Below, piece by piece: positions 24,821 through 34,042 of a DNA stretch of 64,000 nt. The stretch's first letter is position 1. Every line of letters starts with the position of its first letter. This DNA comes from Arthrobacter liuii (GTDB taxonomy: Bacteria; Actinomycetota; Actinomycetes; Actinomycetales; Micrococcaceae): assembly GCF_014639275.1 (NCBI RefSeq), contig NZ_BMFW01000020.1:1-64000 (forward strand), read 5' to 3'. The notes under the pieces are model-generated. The model ran no database searches. It had not been told where the DNA came from and saw only the letters and a program-made list of their open reading frames with translations. A program made the translations under genes and the position numbers.

Positions 24821-26913
24821 GCCAGGTCCTTTCCGATGATCGTGGCTTGCTTGGGCGCGATCCCCAAAACCTGGGAAGCAGGAACGTCCGTGGCCAGCCA
24901 GTCCATGCCCTCGACGGCGAGTTGGTCGGCCTTGACGCAGCGCACCAGCCCTTCGCCGGTGCCGGAGGGCAGCAGCGGCACCGGATCGGTGCAGGCCGAA
25001 CCCGCGAACTGGCAGCGCGCGGCAAACCTGCACCCGGAAGGCCAGTCCTTGGGCTGCGGCACCTGGCCGCTGATGGAGGCGAGCCGTTCGGGCATGGCGT
25101 GGGCGTGGTTGGCATGCGGATCCGCGGCAAGCAGGGCCAGGGTATAGGGGTGGCGAGGGTTGTCCAGGATCTTTTCGGTCCTGCCGTTTTCCACCACCTG
25201 GCCTGCATACATGACGGCCACCTGGTCGCAGATGTCGGCCACGACGCCCAGGTCGTGCGTCACCATGACCACGGACATGCCGGTGTCCTTCACCAGTGCG
25301 CGGAGGAGGGAGAGGATTTCAGCCTGGACCGTGACGTCCAGGGCGGTGGTGGGTTCGTCCGCCACCAGCAGCCGGGGCCGGCCGGAGAGGGCCAGCGCGA
25401 TGGCAACGCGCTGGGCCATGCCGCCGCTGATCTGGTGCGGATAGGTCTTCAGGATCCGTTCCGCATCAACGATCCCCACCTTCTCGAGCAGGTTCCGGGC
25501 CTCGTTGCGGGCCTCGGCGCGGCCCATGCCGCGGAGCCGCCGGAGGGTTGCGTTGAGCTGGTATCCCACCGTGAACATCGGATCCAGGGCGCGCATGGGT
25601 TCCTGGCTGATGAGGGCGATTTCACGGCCCCGGACGGCTTCCATGTCCTTGTCAGTGGTGGCAGCCAGGTTCTTCCCGTTCCAGAGGATCTGGCCGCCGG
25701 TGACGGAGACGCCGGAAGGCAGCAGCCCCAGGAGGGACAGTGCGGTCATGGTCTTGCCGCAGCCGGATTCGCCCACCAGGCCCAGGACAGTGCCGGGCTG
25801 GACGTCGAAGGAGACATCGGTGACCAGGGGTACGCCCTTGCCTGGACCAGCGCTGTCGACGCCGACCGAAAGGTTGCGGACGCTGAGCGTCCCCTTTGCC
25901 TCATGGGCCTTTGCAGAACGGTCCGAAGGCGCGGCGGAGGCGATCGCAGCAACGGCTTTGGCGCGCTGCCGGCGGGCTGCTGCGGAGGGCAGGTGCGGCG
26001 CTGAAGCGTTGGGCGCCTTGCCAAGGGCGTTGCCGATGGCGTTGGCGGAGAGGACCGTCAGCGCCAGCACGGCGCCCGTGGGCACCATCATCCAGGGCGC
26101 GTCGTAAACATGCTGCGAAGCACCCTGGATCATGCCGCCCCAGCTGGGCTGCGGGATGGGTGGCCCGAAACCGATGAACGCCAGGCCGGCTTGGATGAGC
26201 ATGCCCACCGCGAAGATGAGTGCTGCCTGCACCACGATGGTGTTGGCAAGGCCGGGCAGGACGTGGCGGACGCTGATGCCCAGCGGGCTGGAGCCGTCCA
26301 CCTTGGCGGCGTCCACATAGAGCTGCGACTGCAGTGACTTGGCTTGCCCCAGGATCACCCGGTAAATGCCGGCGGACATCAGGATGCCCAGGATGGCCAT
26401 GACCACCGGAATGTTGGTACCCACGGCCCCGATGACAGCCAGGATGATCACGGTGCCGGGCAGGGACATCATGATTTCGGTGCCGCGGCTGATCGCACCC
26501 TCCGTCCGTTCGCCGGCACCGGCGGAAAGCATGGCCAGGACGGTTCCGAGCGCGACGCCGACAATCACTGTGAGCAGCGACGTCCCCAAGGTGCCGGCCG
26601 CGGCGGCGAAGATGCGGCTGAGGATGTCCCGACCCAGTTCATCCGTCCCCAGCCAGTGTGCGGCGGTGGGGCCGGACAGGACGGCGGTGAAGTCCTGGTC
26701 CTCGGTCTTGAACGGCAGCCAAAGCGGCGCCGTCAGCGATGCGATCACCAGGGCGGCGAGCCAAACGATGCCTGTCACCGCGCCGGGCGACGTGAGCAGC
26801 CGGTGCCGGGAGAATTTGGCGATTGCCGCTTTGCCGGCGCTGCGCGCGTTCGCTGCTGCCGCCGTCGTGCGTTCTGTTTGGTCCGCCCGTGTGGGGGCAA
26901 CTGTGGGGATCAT
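24817..26913 (-). CDS. Fused ABC permease-ATPase (DppC-DppD)
   Basis: This 698-aa protein joins two subunits in one chain. Residues 1-310 are a DppC-type permease with six helices ([20 protein letters not shown] first) and the EAA loop [18 protein letters not shown]. After an Ala/Lys linker ([20 protein letters not shown]), residues 340-690 are a DppD-type ATPase with Walker [10 protein letters not shown], signature [13 protein letters not shown] (variant of LSGGQ), Walker [13 protein letters not shown], and a Cys-rich C terminus [15 protein letters not shown]. Such fusions are known in actinobacteria. It overlaps the upstream DppB gene and the downstream ATPase gene by 4 bp each. Confidence 0.92.
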   Translation of the reverse strand: MIPTVAPTRADQTERTTAAAANARSAGKAAIAKFSRHRLLTSPGAVTGIVWLAALVIASLTAPLWLPFKTEDQDFTAVLSGPTAAHWLGTDELGRDILSRIFAAAAGTLGTSLLTVIVGVALGTVLAMLSAGAGERTEGAISRGTEIMMSLPGTVIILAVIGAVGTNIPVVMAILGILMSAGIYRVILGQAKSLQSQLYVDAAKVDGSSPLGISVRHVLPGLANTIVVQAALIFAVGMLIQAGLAFIGFGPPIPQPSWGGMIQGASQHVYDAPWMMVPTGAVLALTVLSANAIGNALGKAPNASAPHLPSAAARRQRAKAVAAIASAAPSDRSAKAHEAKGTLSVRNLSVGVDSAGPGKGVPLVTDVSFDVQPGTVLGLVGESGCGKTMTALSLLGLLPSGVSVTGGQILWNGKNLAATTDKDMEAVRGREIALISQEPMRALDPMFTVGYQLNATLRRLRGMGRAEARNEARNLLEKVGIVDAERILKTYPHQISGGMAQRVAIALALSGRPRLLVADEPTTALDVTVQAEILSLLRALVKDTGMSVVMVTHDLGVVADICDQVAVMYAGQVVENGRTEKILDNPRHPYTLALLAADPHANHAHAMPERLASISGQVPQPKDWPSGCRFAARCQFAGSACTDPVPLLPSGTGEGLVRCVKADQLAVEGMDWLATDVPASQVLGIAPKQATIIGKDLA

Positions 26914-27851
26914 GAGGCACGCAACTTCGGGTCGAGGAACTTGGTGGCCAGCTCCAGCACCAAGTTGACGGCAACCACCACCACGGTGGCAATCACCACC
27001 ACGCCCTGCACGGCGGGGGCGTCATGGGTGCTGACGGAGGTCTGCACGGCCTGGCCCAGGCCCGGCATGGCGAACAGCTGCTCAGCGATGACGGAGCCGC
27101 CGAACAGGCCGATGAACTGCAGCGCGATGCCGGCCACAATGGGCAGGCTCGCATAGCGCAGGGCGTGGACGTAGAGGATCTTCCACGTGGGGGTGGCCGT
27201 GGCGCGCAGGGTGCGGATGTGTTCCTGCTGCAGGGCTTCCAGCATGGAGGCCCTGGTCTGGCGGGCGATGAAAGCGGCGCCGCCCACGGCCAGGGTGATC
27301 ACCGGCAGCGCCAGGGACAGTGCCCAGTCCTGCGGCGAGACCTCGAACGGGACGTAGCCGGTGGCCGGGAACACGGAGGACTGGACGGCGAACAGGTAAA
27401 CGAAGAGGACGCCCACCCAAAAGGCGGGCAAGGCGACGAGGAGGCCCACGAAGCCGCCGATTACTTGGTCCAGCAGCCCGCCCCGAACCGCGGCGGTGAC
27501 GCCCAGGGCGATGCCCAGGACCGCGCTGAGGACCGTGGCTCCCGCTGCGAGGGACGCCGTCACGGGCAGCCGGTCCGCCAGGTCCGCGCTGATGGAGCGG
27601 CCGTCGATCAGCGAGGCGCCCAGGTTCCCCTGCACCGCCTCGCCCAACCAGTGGAAGAACTGGGCGAACAGCGGATCGTTCCAGCCCAGCTGCTGGTTCA
27701 GCTGGTCAATCGCGTCCTGGGAGGCGCCGGCGCCGAGGGACACCGCCCCCGGGCTGCCCGGCATGGCGTGCACCAGCAGGAATGCCAGGACCGCAACCAC
27801 CAGCACGGTGGCCAGCGCCATCAGCAGGCGCTTGGTGATGAATAGTGCCAT
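26910..27851 (-). CDS. Oligopeptide/glycoside-type ABC permease (DppB-like)
   Basis: This 313-aa permease begins with the classic first helix ALFITKRLLMALATVLVVAV and AFLLVHAMPG, then a periplasmic loop carrying ASLIDGRSISADLADRLPVT, then five more helices. The EAA-type loop is EHIRTLRATATPTWKILYVH. The start ATG 27849-27851 is preceded by GGAGG; an ATG four codons earlier is possible. It follows the binding-protein gene by 77 bp, with GGGAGGGG sequences between, and overlaps the fused permease-ATPase gene by 4 bp. The context of two glycosidases points to glycoside transport rather than peptides. Confidence 0.9.
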   Translation of the reverse strand: MALFITKRLLMALATVLVVAVLAFLLVHAMPGSPGAVSLGAGASQDAIDQLNQQLGWNDPLFAQFFHWLGEAVQGNLGASLIDGRSISADLADRLPVTASLAAGATVLSAVLGIALGVTAAVRGGLLDQVIGGFVGLLVALPAFWVGVLFVYLFAVQSSVFPATGYVPFEVSPQDWALSLALPVITLAVGGAAFIARQTRASMLEALQQEHIRTLRATATPTWKILYVHALRYASLPIVAGIALQFIGLFGGSVIAEQLFAMPGLGQAVQTSVSTHDAPAVQGVVVIATVVVVAVNLVLELATKFLDPKLRAS

Positions 27852-27928
27852 GGTGACCTCCATCGGTCAGGCCCCTCCCGGGCGGCCCTTGTCCTGTTAG
27901 GTAAGGGCCGCAGGGGAGGGTGCGGGTG

Positions 27929-29485
27929 TTAGCTGGCCGGCGTGTAGGACGAGAGGAGCGGGTAGGCGTTGGTTCCGGCGAACTTCACCGGCGCCACCTT
28001 CTTGGTGTTGTAGCCCTGGTTGGTGAGTGCCTCGTACAGCGGGATCATCCAGCCGGACTCCATCAGCCGGGTGTTCAGCTTGGTGGCTGCTGCCTTGACG
28101 GCTGCGTCGTCCTTGGCTGCGGCCAGTTCGCCGGTGGCGGCGCTGAGCTGGTCATCGGTGGCCTTCTGGACGTTGGTGAAGCCGTTAAGGACGACGCCGT
28201 ACATCACACCGACGGGGTTGTCCCAGTTCAGCGGCGCGTAGCCCAGCGGCGTGGTGGCAACGGCGGCGAAGGCCTCATCCGTGGAGGCGGCCATCTTGAC
28301 GTTCATGGTGATGCCGACGGCGGCCAGGTCCTTCTGGACTGCCTGCAGGTCCGTCTGGGTCTGGGCGCCGGCAACGATGGTGAACTCAAAACCGTTGGGG
28401 TAGCCGGCCTCGGCCAGCAGGCTCTTGGCCTTGTCGGGGTTGTAGGCGAACTTGGTTTCGAGGTCCTTGGTGAAGCCGGCGGAATCCTTGGGGAGGGCGT
28501 TCCAGGCGGGGATGTCGCCCTTGTGCAGTGCGTCCACCAGGGCCTGGCGGTTGATCGCGTACTGGATGGCCTGGCGGACCTTCTCCTGGGCAAAGGCCGG
28601 AGCGGTCTTGCCGGTCTTGTCAAAGGAGATCATGGTGTTGACGGTGCCACCGATCTGGGAAACGCCGATGCCCTTTGACTTGGCGAAGTCCACCGTGGAG
28701 GACGTCAGCATGGCGACGTCGGCCTGGCCCGAGACCAGGGCGTTGGCGCGTGCCTGGGGGTCCATGACCACGCTGAAGACAACCTTCTTGTAGGTGTACT
28801 TGGAAGCGTCAGCGCTCTTGTCGTTCTTCACCAGGACGTATTTGTTGCCCTTCACGGTGGAGGAGTCAAGGGTGTAGGGGCCGGAGCCATCCGGTGTGGC
28901 GGCCAGGCTGGCGGTGTCCGCCACACCGTTCTTGCCAACGATCATGCCTGTGGTGGACGCCAGGTTCTTCTCGAATCCGGGTTGCGGCTTGGCGAAGGTC
29001 AGGGCCACCTGGGTGGGGCTGACCACGTCCACGGATGTGATTTCCTGGGCACCGCCCTTAGCCACTGCCGAGTAGGCGCTCAGGGCGGGATCGGACCGGC
29101 GGTCCAGGTTGGCCTTGACCAATGCGGCATCGAGCTTGGAGCCGTCTGTGAACGTGACGTCGTCCTTGAGCGTCAAGGTCAGGACGGTGTTGTCCGTGTT
29201 ATAGCTGAAGTCCTTGGCCAGGCCCGGACCAGTGGACCCGTCCGGCTGCAGCGTCATCAGGCTGTCGTAGAGGCCTTCAAAGAACTGGCGCTGGGCTGCC
29301 GAGACCCGCAGAGGGTCGAATCCAAACGACGCCGAGTCGCTGTCGATGGCGAGGGTCAGGCTGCTGGTGTCCGCTTTGGCGGCCGCCTGCGAGTTGCCGC
29401 CGCCACAGGCGGCCAGGGAACCCATCAGCAGGGCGCCGGTCAGGACGGCTGCGCTGCCCCGTGCGGCTGAGGTCATAAGTTTCAT
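27929..29485 (-). CDS. Family 5 ABC substrate-binding lipoprotein (DppA/OppA-like)
   Basis: This 518-aa extracellular lipoprotein has a signal peptide ending in the lipobox LAAC (MKLMTSAARGSAAVLTGALL, then MGSLAACGGG), then the family 5 bacterial solute-binding fold: TLAIDSDSASFGFDPLRVSA, FFEGLYDSLMTL and LTLKDDVTFTDGSKLD. The second lobe has VRQAIQYAINRQALVDAL. Family 5 proteins bind peptides, nickel or oligosaccharides; GH78, GH43 and GH1 neighbours favour a rhamnose-containing oligosaccharide or plant glycoside. The start ATG 29483-29485 is preceded by AAGG. It is the first gene of a seven-gene minus-strand operon and diverges from GH1. Confidence 0.9.
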   Translation of the reverse strand: MKLMTSAARGSAAVLTGALLMGSLAACGGGNSQAAAKADTSSLTLAIDSDSASFGFDPLRVSAAQRQFFEGLYDSLMTLQPDGSTGPGLAKDFSYNTDNTVLTLTLKDDVTFTDGSKLDAALVKANLDRRSDPALSAYSAVAKGGAQEITSVDVVSPTQVALTFAKPQPGFEKNLASTTGMIVGKNGVADTASLAATPDGSGPYTLDSSTVKGNKYVLVKNDKSADASKYTYKKVVFSVVMDPQARANALVSGQADVAMLTSSTVDFAKSKGIGVSQIGGTVNTMISFDKTGKTAPAFAQEKVRQAIQYAINRQALVDALHKGDIPAWNALPKDSAGFTKDLETKFAYNPDKAKSLLAEAGYPNGFEFTIVAGAQTQTDLQAVQKDLAAVGITMNVKMAASTDEAFAAVATTPLGYAPLNWDNPVGVMYGVVLNGFTNVQKATDDQLSAATGELAAAKDDAAVKAAATKLNTRLMESGWMIPLYEALTNQGYNTKKVAPVKFAGTNAYPLLSSYTPAS

Positions 29486-29592
29486 CTAGTGCGCCTTCGC
29501 ATTCTTCTATGACGGTGACAAACGGAGGAAATTCGAGGGGCCGGAGCTGTCCGGCTCCCTTCAAGAATCCGTTGGGGCGAGCGGGGCCAAAC

Positions 29593-29625
29593 ATGACAAT
29601 GTCATTGATTGAAAAAGTATTGTGG
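29593..29625 (+). promoter_or_regulatory. Operator cluster between the glycoside operon and GH1
   Basis: A perfect palindrome ATGACA-A-TGTCAT (29593-29605) overlaps by 3 bp the second copy of the 23-bp element (29603-29625), which matches the one at 16646-16668 at 20 of 23 bases (starts CATTG, ends AGTATTGTGG). It lies 82 bp upstream of the GH1 start and 118 bp upstream of the binding-protein start. Two different regulators could meet here, one of them the IclR-type protein. Confidence 0.55.
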
Positions 29626-29706
29626 CGGCGGTCACTCGACTCGACAGGATGGATGCAGGCAGAGAGGCCTGGGCGCCCATGCGCGGCCGATATGAAAGGA
29701 ACCAAC

Positions 29707-30966
29707 ATGACCAACCCGTTTCCGCACGACTTCCTGTGGGGTGTGGCCACCGCCGGCCACCAGGTGGAAGGCAACAACGTCAACAGCGATACCTGGTTCC
29801 TGGAGCACCTTCCCGGCACGATCTTCGCGGAACCCTCCGGGGATGCCGTGGACCACTACCACCGGTACCGCGAGGACATTGCCCTGATCGCGGGGCTCGG
29901 CTTCGGCAGCTACCGTTTCTCCCTGGAATGGGCCCGGATCGAGCCTGAAGAAGGCCACTTCTCCGTGGCTGAACTGAATCACTACAAGCGCGTGGTGGAG
30001 GCCTGCCTGGAGCACGGCCTGACCCCGGTGGTGACGTTCCACCACTTCGCTTCGCCGCTCTGGCTCCTGCAGGCGGGCGGCTGGGAAAGTGACCGGACCC
30101 CGGAGCTTTTCGCCCGCTACTGCAACCGCGTGATGGAGCACCTGGGTGACCTCATCGGCGTCGCCTGCACCCTGAACGAGCCCAACCTTCCGTGGCTGCT
30201 GGAGTCCTTCGGCATCGGAGGTGAGGCGCCGGAAAACCGCGGCAAAGTTCCCATGTGGGCCGCCGCAGCGGAGCGCCTTGGCGTTGACGCCAGCACCGTT
30301 GCCCCCTTCCAGTTCTGCTCCACGGAGGCAGGGTTCAACGTGAAGCTGGCCGCACACCGGGCCGGCACCGCGGCCATCAAGGCGCACCGCCCGGACCTGC
30401 AGGTGGGCTGGACCCTTGCAAACTCGGACATCCAGTCCATCCCCGGCGGTGAAGAAATTGCGGACAAGGTGCGGCGCACCGTCAACGAGCGCTTCCTTGA
30501 GGCAACCCGGGGCGACGACTTCATGGGTATCCAGACGTACGGCCGCACTGTCTACGGTCCCGGGGGCCACGCTCCCGCTCCGGAGGGCGTGCCCACCAAC
30601 CAGATGGGCGAGGAGATCTACCCCCAGGGCCTGGAGGCCACCATCCGGGAGGCCCACCGGATTGCCGGGATTCCCGTGATCGTGACGGAGAACGGGCTGG
30701 CCACGGAAGATGACACGCAGCGGGTGGCGTACCTGAAGACAGCGGTCGACGGCGTGGCCTCCTGCATTGCCGACGGCATCGACGTCCGGGGGTACATCGC
30801 CTGGACCGCTTTCGACAATTACGAGTGGATCTTCGGCTACCGGCCCAAGTTCGGCCTGATCGCCGTCGACCGTTCAACCCAGGAGCGCACCCCGAAGGAA
30901 AGCGCCCGCTGGCTGGGCGGCCTGGCCCGGGAGCACGCTGCATCCCAGGTCACCCAGCCCGCGTAA
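29707..30966 (+). CDS. GH1 beta-glucosidase
   Basis: This 419-aa retaining glycosidase has the GH1 (beta/alpha)8 barrel: FPHDFLWGVATAGHQVEG at the start, YRFSLEWARIEPEEG, the acid/base Glu in CTLNEPNLPW (about residue 158), and the nucleophile Glu in VIVTENGLA (about residue 337). It ends with AWTAFDNYEWIFGYRPKFGL. It is slightly shorter than the usual 440-480 aa. No signal peptide is seen, so it is cytoplasmic. The start ATG 29707 follows AAAGGA. It diverges from the ABC/GH78/GH43 operon and could remove glucose after rhamnose is cut from rutinoside- or neohesperidoside-type glycosides, which is inference. Confidence 0.92.
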   Translation: MTNPFPHDFLWGVATAGHQVEGNNVNSDTWFLEHLPGTIFAEPSGDAVDHYHRYREDIALIAGLGFGSYRFSLEWARIEPEEGHFSVAELNHYKRVVEACLEHGLTPVVTFHHFASPLWLLQAGGWESDRTPELFARYCNRVMEHLGDLIGVACTLNEPNLPWLLESFGIGGEAPENRGKVPMWAAAAERLGVDASTVAPFQFCSTEAGFNVKLAAHRAGTAAIKAHRPDLQVGWTLANSDIQSIPGGEEIADKVRRTVNERFLEATRGDDFMGIQTYGRTVYGPGGHAPAPEGVPTNQMGEEIYPQGLEATIREAHRIAGIPVIVTENGLATEDDTQRVAYLKTAVDGVASCIADGIDVRGYIAWTAFDNYEWIFGYRPKFGLIAVDRSTQERTPKESARWLGGLAREHAASQVTQPA

Positions 30967-30975
30967 GCACGACAC

Positions 30976-31011
30976 AATGGCCCGGACTTCCCGCGGGAAG
31001 TCCGGGCCATT
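30976..31011. terminator. Bidirectional terminator between GH1 and the nucleoside hydrolase
   Basis: A perfect 36-bp palindrome has 18-bp arms (AATGGCCCGGACTTCCCG and its complement), followed by TACTTTT on the plus strand. It lies between two convergent genes, 10 bp after the GH1 stop. Confidence 0.85.
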
Positions 31012-31025
31012 ACTTTTACACACCG

Positions 31026-31856
31026 CTACCCCTGAAGCTGCAGCTTCGCGGCGAAGTCCGCCATGATCAGCCTGGTATCCACCGAGGTGTACGTCCGCCG
31101 CTGGGGGGCGGCGGACGTTTCGACGTACGTGGAGGTGCTGTCGTCCAGGCCAGTGACCACCAGGGGCGCACTGTCGCCCAGGCACCACAGCGGTCCGAAC
31201 TTCACGAAACCCGGCACCTCCAGGCTGTTGAAATGCTCCCACAGCCACGCGCCGGCCGGGCCTGCGTTGCGGAACTCGACGTCGAGCTCGGCCACTGGGG
31301 CCACAATCTTCCGGTACGTTTCGGCCGGGAACTGCCACACGGCCAGGTCCCGGTTTCCCAGCACGTAGTCCGCGGCTGCAGGGTCCGTGAAGTAGTTGTA
31401 CTCCTCATCGTCCCTGGCCGCGCCGCCTACCCAGGCCAGGGTAAGGGAACGGGCGACGGCGGGATCCAGCAGGAGCGCATCGGCCACGTTGGTGAGCGGC
31501 CCGGCGCAGACAAGGATCAGGGGGAGGTCTCCCCCGGCTTCCGCCGCGTCGACGATCGCCCTGGCGGCAGGATTGGCTCGTGGCTGCCCAATGAACGGAG
31601 CATCCGGGCCGGCGTGCACTGCGGGAAGTTCGGGCAGTTTCAGAACCCGGAGCAGGTCCTCGGCCAGGTGTCCACCGGCTTGCGCCCTGCCCCCGGGTGG
31701 CCCGAACATCGGGTTGGTCAGTGAAGCCGTGACGGCGACGATCCGGTTGGCGGGCGACAGGGCGTGATGGGCCAGGGCTACCAATCCGTCGGGGTCCCCG
31801 GCCCAGTCATTGTCAATAATCACCCGGCAGCGGGGCTCAACCCGAATCATGTGCAT
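31026..31856 (-). CDS. Nucleoside hydrolase family protein
   Basis: This 276-aa protein should cleave an N-ribosidic bond. The calcium-binding N-terminal motif reads VIIDNDWAGDPDGLVALAHH, a variant of DTDxGxDD seen in part of the family. LPLILVCAGPLTNVADALLL is the conserved middle segment, and DDEEYNYFTDPAAADYVL the region before the C-terminal ligands. The start ATG 31854-31856 gives MHMIRVEP; ATG 31848-31850 is equally possible, and neither has a strong ribosome site. It is convergent with GH1 across the palindromic terminator. The substrate base is not determinable. An 11-bp inverted repeat at 31091-31118 lies inside its 3' end. Confidence 0.82.
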   Translation of the reverse strand: MHMIRVEPRCRVIIDNDWAGDPDGLVALAHHALSPANRIVAVTASLTNPMFGPPGGRAQAGGHLAEDLLRVLKLPELPAVHAGPDAPFIGQPRANPAARAIVDAAEAGGDLPLILVCAGPLTNVADALLLDPAVARSLTLAWVGGAARDDEEYNYFTDPAAADYVLGNRDLAVWQFPAETYRKIVAPVAELDVEFRNAGPAGAWLWEHFNSLEVPGFVKFGPLWCLGDSAPLVVTGLDDSTSTYVETSAAPQRRTYTSVDTRLIMADFAAKLQLQG

Positions 31857-31945
31857 GCTGCCAGTTTTGCAGCAGCGACAGAACTGCCGGCTGGTGAATT
31901 TCATTCACCGGAACGGCAGCCCGGCAGGCCAGTCCGGGGCCGGCG

Positions 31946-32383
31946 TTACGTCGCCGGTGGCTCGCGGAACACCAGCACCGGGCAGTGCGCATGGTGGATA
32001 GTCTGGTGCGACACGGAGCCGAGCAGCATGCCGGTGAAGCCGCCGTGGCCGCGCGACCCTACTGCCACCAGATCGGCTTCCTTGGAAGCGCCGATAAGCG
32101 CAGAGGCCGCGTTTCCTTCCACGATGCGGCCGGTGACGGTCACACCCTGGTCCTTGACCCGTTCGAGTTCCGCTTCAAGGATGGCCTGGGCGTCCTTCTC
32201 GAAGATCTCATAGTCCCAGGACGTGCCCATGGCATCGCTGACGTAAGGGAAGCTCCAAGCCGTCACCGCCTGGACCTCACCCCTGCGCAGCCTTGATTCC
32301 GCAATGGCCCAGTCCATTGCCGCCTTGGACTGGTCGGAGCCGTCCACCCCCACCACGATCCTGTAGGTTCCGTTAGCGGTCAC
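31946..32383 (-). CDS. Universal stress protein (UspA family)
   Basis: This 145-aa single-domain USP starts YRIVVGVDGSDQSKAAMDWA and ends with the ATP-binding loop VGSRGHGGFTGMLLGSVSHQ, so it is of the nucleotide-binding UspFG-like class. The start is GTG (complement of 32381-32383) preceded by AAGGGG. It stands alone, with the cysteine-rich small gene upstream in the same direction. The usual role is stress or stationary-phase survival; nothing in the sequence shows its regulation. Confidence 0.93.
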   Translation of the reverse strand: MTANGTYRIVVGVDGSDQSKAAMDWAIAESRLRRGEVQAVTAWSFPYVSDAMGTSWDYEIFEKDAQAILEAELERVKDQGVTVTGRIVEGNAASALIGASKEADLVAVGSRGHGGFTGMLLGSVSHQTIHHAHCPVLVFREPPAT

Positions 32384-32419
32384 GGGTCCCCTTTTCCTGT
32401 TGCACTGGTGCTGGCGGAA

Positions 32420-32704
32420 CTAGCCCTGGGCCGCGGTCGTGCCCTGCGCCGGCACGGCCACTGTCGAATGCTCCGCCGTGGCGGCCTGGTGCGGGTTGCC
32501 TGCTTCCCTGGCGCAATGGAGGCAGCAATAGATGCCTGCTTCGCTCTCAACGGGGTGACCCAGGATCCGGCAGCCGCAATGCTCGCAGGCCGGAGCCATC
32601 ATGTGGATGGCGCATTCGAAGCTGTCGAATGTCCCGGTCTGGTTCCCCATGCTGACGGTGAACATGCGGCCCTCACTGCTGCCGCAGACATCACATGCGC
32701 CCAT
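32420..32704 (-). CDS. Small cysteine-rich, probably zinc-binding protein
   Basis: This 94-aa protein has nine Cys in its first 70 residues: CDVC near the start, FEC, CEHCGC, and CCLHC, interleaved with His residues. This spacing looks like two or more treble-clef/zinc-ribbon sites or a small metallothionein-like metal store. The C-terminal 25 residues are low-complexity (AVPAQGTTAAQG) and probably unstructured. The start ATG 32702-32704 follows AGGAGGCAGGAGCC, a strong ribosome site. The gene precedes UspA on the same strand with a 36-bp gap, so the two may be co-expressed in stress. The exact function is unknown. Confidence 0.75.
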   Translation of the reverse strand: MGACDVCGSSEGRMFTVSMGNQTGTFDSFECAIHMMAPACEHCGCRILGHPVESEAGIYCCLHCAREAGNPHQAATAEHSTVAVPAQGTTAAQG

Positions 32705-32896
32705 GGCTCCTGCCTCCTGTTGTGCTCCCTGCTCCGGACACTCAAGTTGACTGCTTGCGGGCGGGATTTGCCTAGGGGCGAAGGTCCTCCGGCAGCGGCG
32801 ACGACATCAGAAAATTCCTTTCCCATCCGCCCATCCGCCGGGCTGTCCACTCCGAACCTCATTCATAGAGGTGCTGCCAAAGGTCAGGACGGGACG

Positions 32897-33202
32897 ATGG
32901 ATGCTGTGGACCAGCAGGCGCTGACCGATGCTGTTATCAGGGAGTACCGGCTGGATGTGGCGCACCTGTGGCTGGAGTTCGTCGGGTTGGGCGGGGACGC
33001 CTCGGAACAGCTCATCCGCGATTATTGCGCAGGCGAGGCCGCCCTTTCGCCGAAGGAACGCGACACCCTGGCCCAGGCCGTCAATGAACACTGCGCCACC
33101 GAGGGCCTGCTCCTCCGGGCTCCCCTCAGCAGCTCTGTCTTGTTCCTCCTGCAGCCCAAACAGCATGGCCCGGAATGGACGGACCCCTACTCGTCGAAGT
33201 AG
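32897..33202 (+). CDS. Small hypothetical protein (101 aa)
   Basis: This 101-aa helical protein of unknown function begins MDAVDQQALTDAVIREYRLD and contains LWLEFVGLGGDASEQLIRDY, a hydrophobic-patterned segment. There is no signal peptide or membrane helix. The start ATG 32897 is preceded by a GGACGGGA ribosome site; longer readings in this frame would overlap the Cys-rich gene. Its 3' end overlaps the convergent GAF-ANTAR gene by 16 bp. It might be a partner or antagonist of that regulator, but this is only positional. Confidence 0.6.
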   Translation: MDAVDQQALTDAVIREYRLDVAHLWLEFVGLGGDASEQLIRDYCAGEAALSPKERDTLAQAVNEHCATEGLLLRAPLSSSVLFLLQPKQHGPEWTDPYSSK

Positions 33203-33939
33203 GTGAAGGTGTCCGCAGCACCGGCAATCGAGGAAACCACGGCCGCCGCAACATCCCTCAGCTTCATGTTCCGGGTGCTGGACGCGTCCCGCAGCAGCTT
33301 GAAGGCGGCAGCCTGGCTGCAACGGTTCTGCGCCATGATGGCCCCGGTGGCGAGGTCAATCACGGTGCGGGTCTGCATGGCAGCGCTCATCCCCTCCTTG
33401 GTCTCCTCCAGCTTCAGCATCCGAAGGACAAGTGTCAGGCCCGCCGAGGCACGGCGGACGAACGCCTCGGCAGCATTGATCCCGGCACTGCCCGGGGCGA
33501 TGGACTGCCGGCAGTAGATGCTCACCACGCCCTGCGCCTCCCCCTCCAGCGCAGCGGGGATGCTGAGCACGGAAAGGAACCCTTGGCCCCGCACAGCCTG
33601 GACGTACTCCGGCCAGCGCCCTTCCTGCCGCAGGTCGGCCACCAGCACGGTACAGGAGGTCCGCATGGCCATCAGTCCAGGACCGTCCCCGTACCTGGAT
33701 TCCAGCTGGATCATGGCGTTTGTGCTGGAGTTGCTGCTGGCAGTTGCTACGGGCTTCTTGGGCCGTACCACCGTAATCTCACAGGAGCATTCATGGTCTG
33801 CAGAGCCCAGCCTGGACGAGGCATAGGCTGCCAAATCTCCGAGAAGTGCCTCAACCCCTGGGTTCTGCAGGAACGACTCCTGGAGGTGCAGGGCAACGTC
33901 TGCGAAATCCTCGTCTTTAGAGACGCCGCCGTCTAGCAC
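33187..33939 (-). CDS. GAF-ANTAR domain RNA-binding antiterminator-type regulator
   Basis: This 250-aa protein has an N-terminal GAF-like sensor (about residues 10-160, VALHLQESFLQNPGVEALLG onwards) and a C-terminal ANTAR domain (ALMQTRT-like: AAMQTRTVIDLATGAIMAQN, RCSQAAAFKLLRDASSTRNM, KLRDVAAAVV). ANTAR domains bind paired hexaloop RNA hairpins to prevent termination. The start is GTG 33937-33939, preceded by AGGAGGTAAGG. GAF-ANTAR proteins are frequent in Arthrobacter-like genomes. A second one is at 54467-55414. The GAF ligand and target RNA are unknown. Confidence 0.88.
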   Translation of the reverse strand: MLDGGVSKDEDFADVALHLQESFLQNPGVEALLGDLAAYASSRLGSADHECSCEITVVRPKKPVATASSNSSTNAMIQLESRYGDGPGLMAMRTSCTVLVADLRQEGRWPEYVQAVRGQGFLSVLSIPAALEGEAQGVVSIYCRQSIAPGSAGINAAEAFVRRASAGLTLVLRMLKLEETKEGMSAAMQTRTVIDLATGAIMAQNRCSQAAAFKLLRDASSTRNMKLRDVAAAVVSSIAGAADTFTYFDE

Positions 33940-34042
33940 GCGCCTTACCTCCTGGACACAAGTGAAACACCACGGAATCGTGGCCGCTCACTGCCAAACG
34001 GTGATGCCAGCCTACCTGCGCGGAGGCCGTAACCTGTCAACC

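Noticed and set aside
31091..31118. 11-bp inverted repeat with a G-rich loop as a terminator or regulatory hairpin
   Set aside because: It lies within the 3' coding part of the nucleoside hydrolase, where the real terminator is the 36-bp palindrome at 30976-31011; likely GC-rich chance symmetry.
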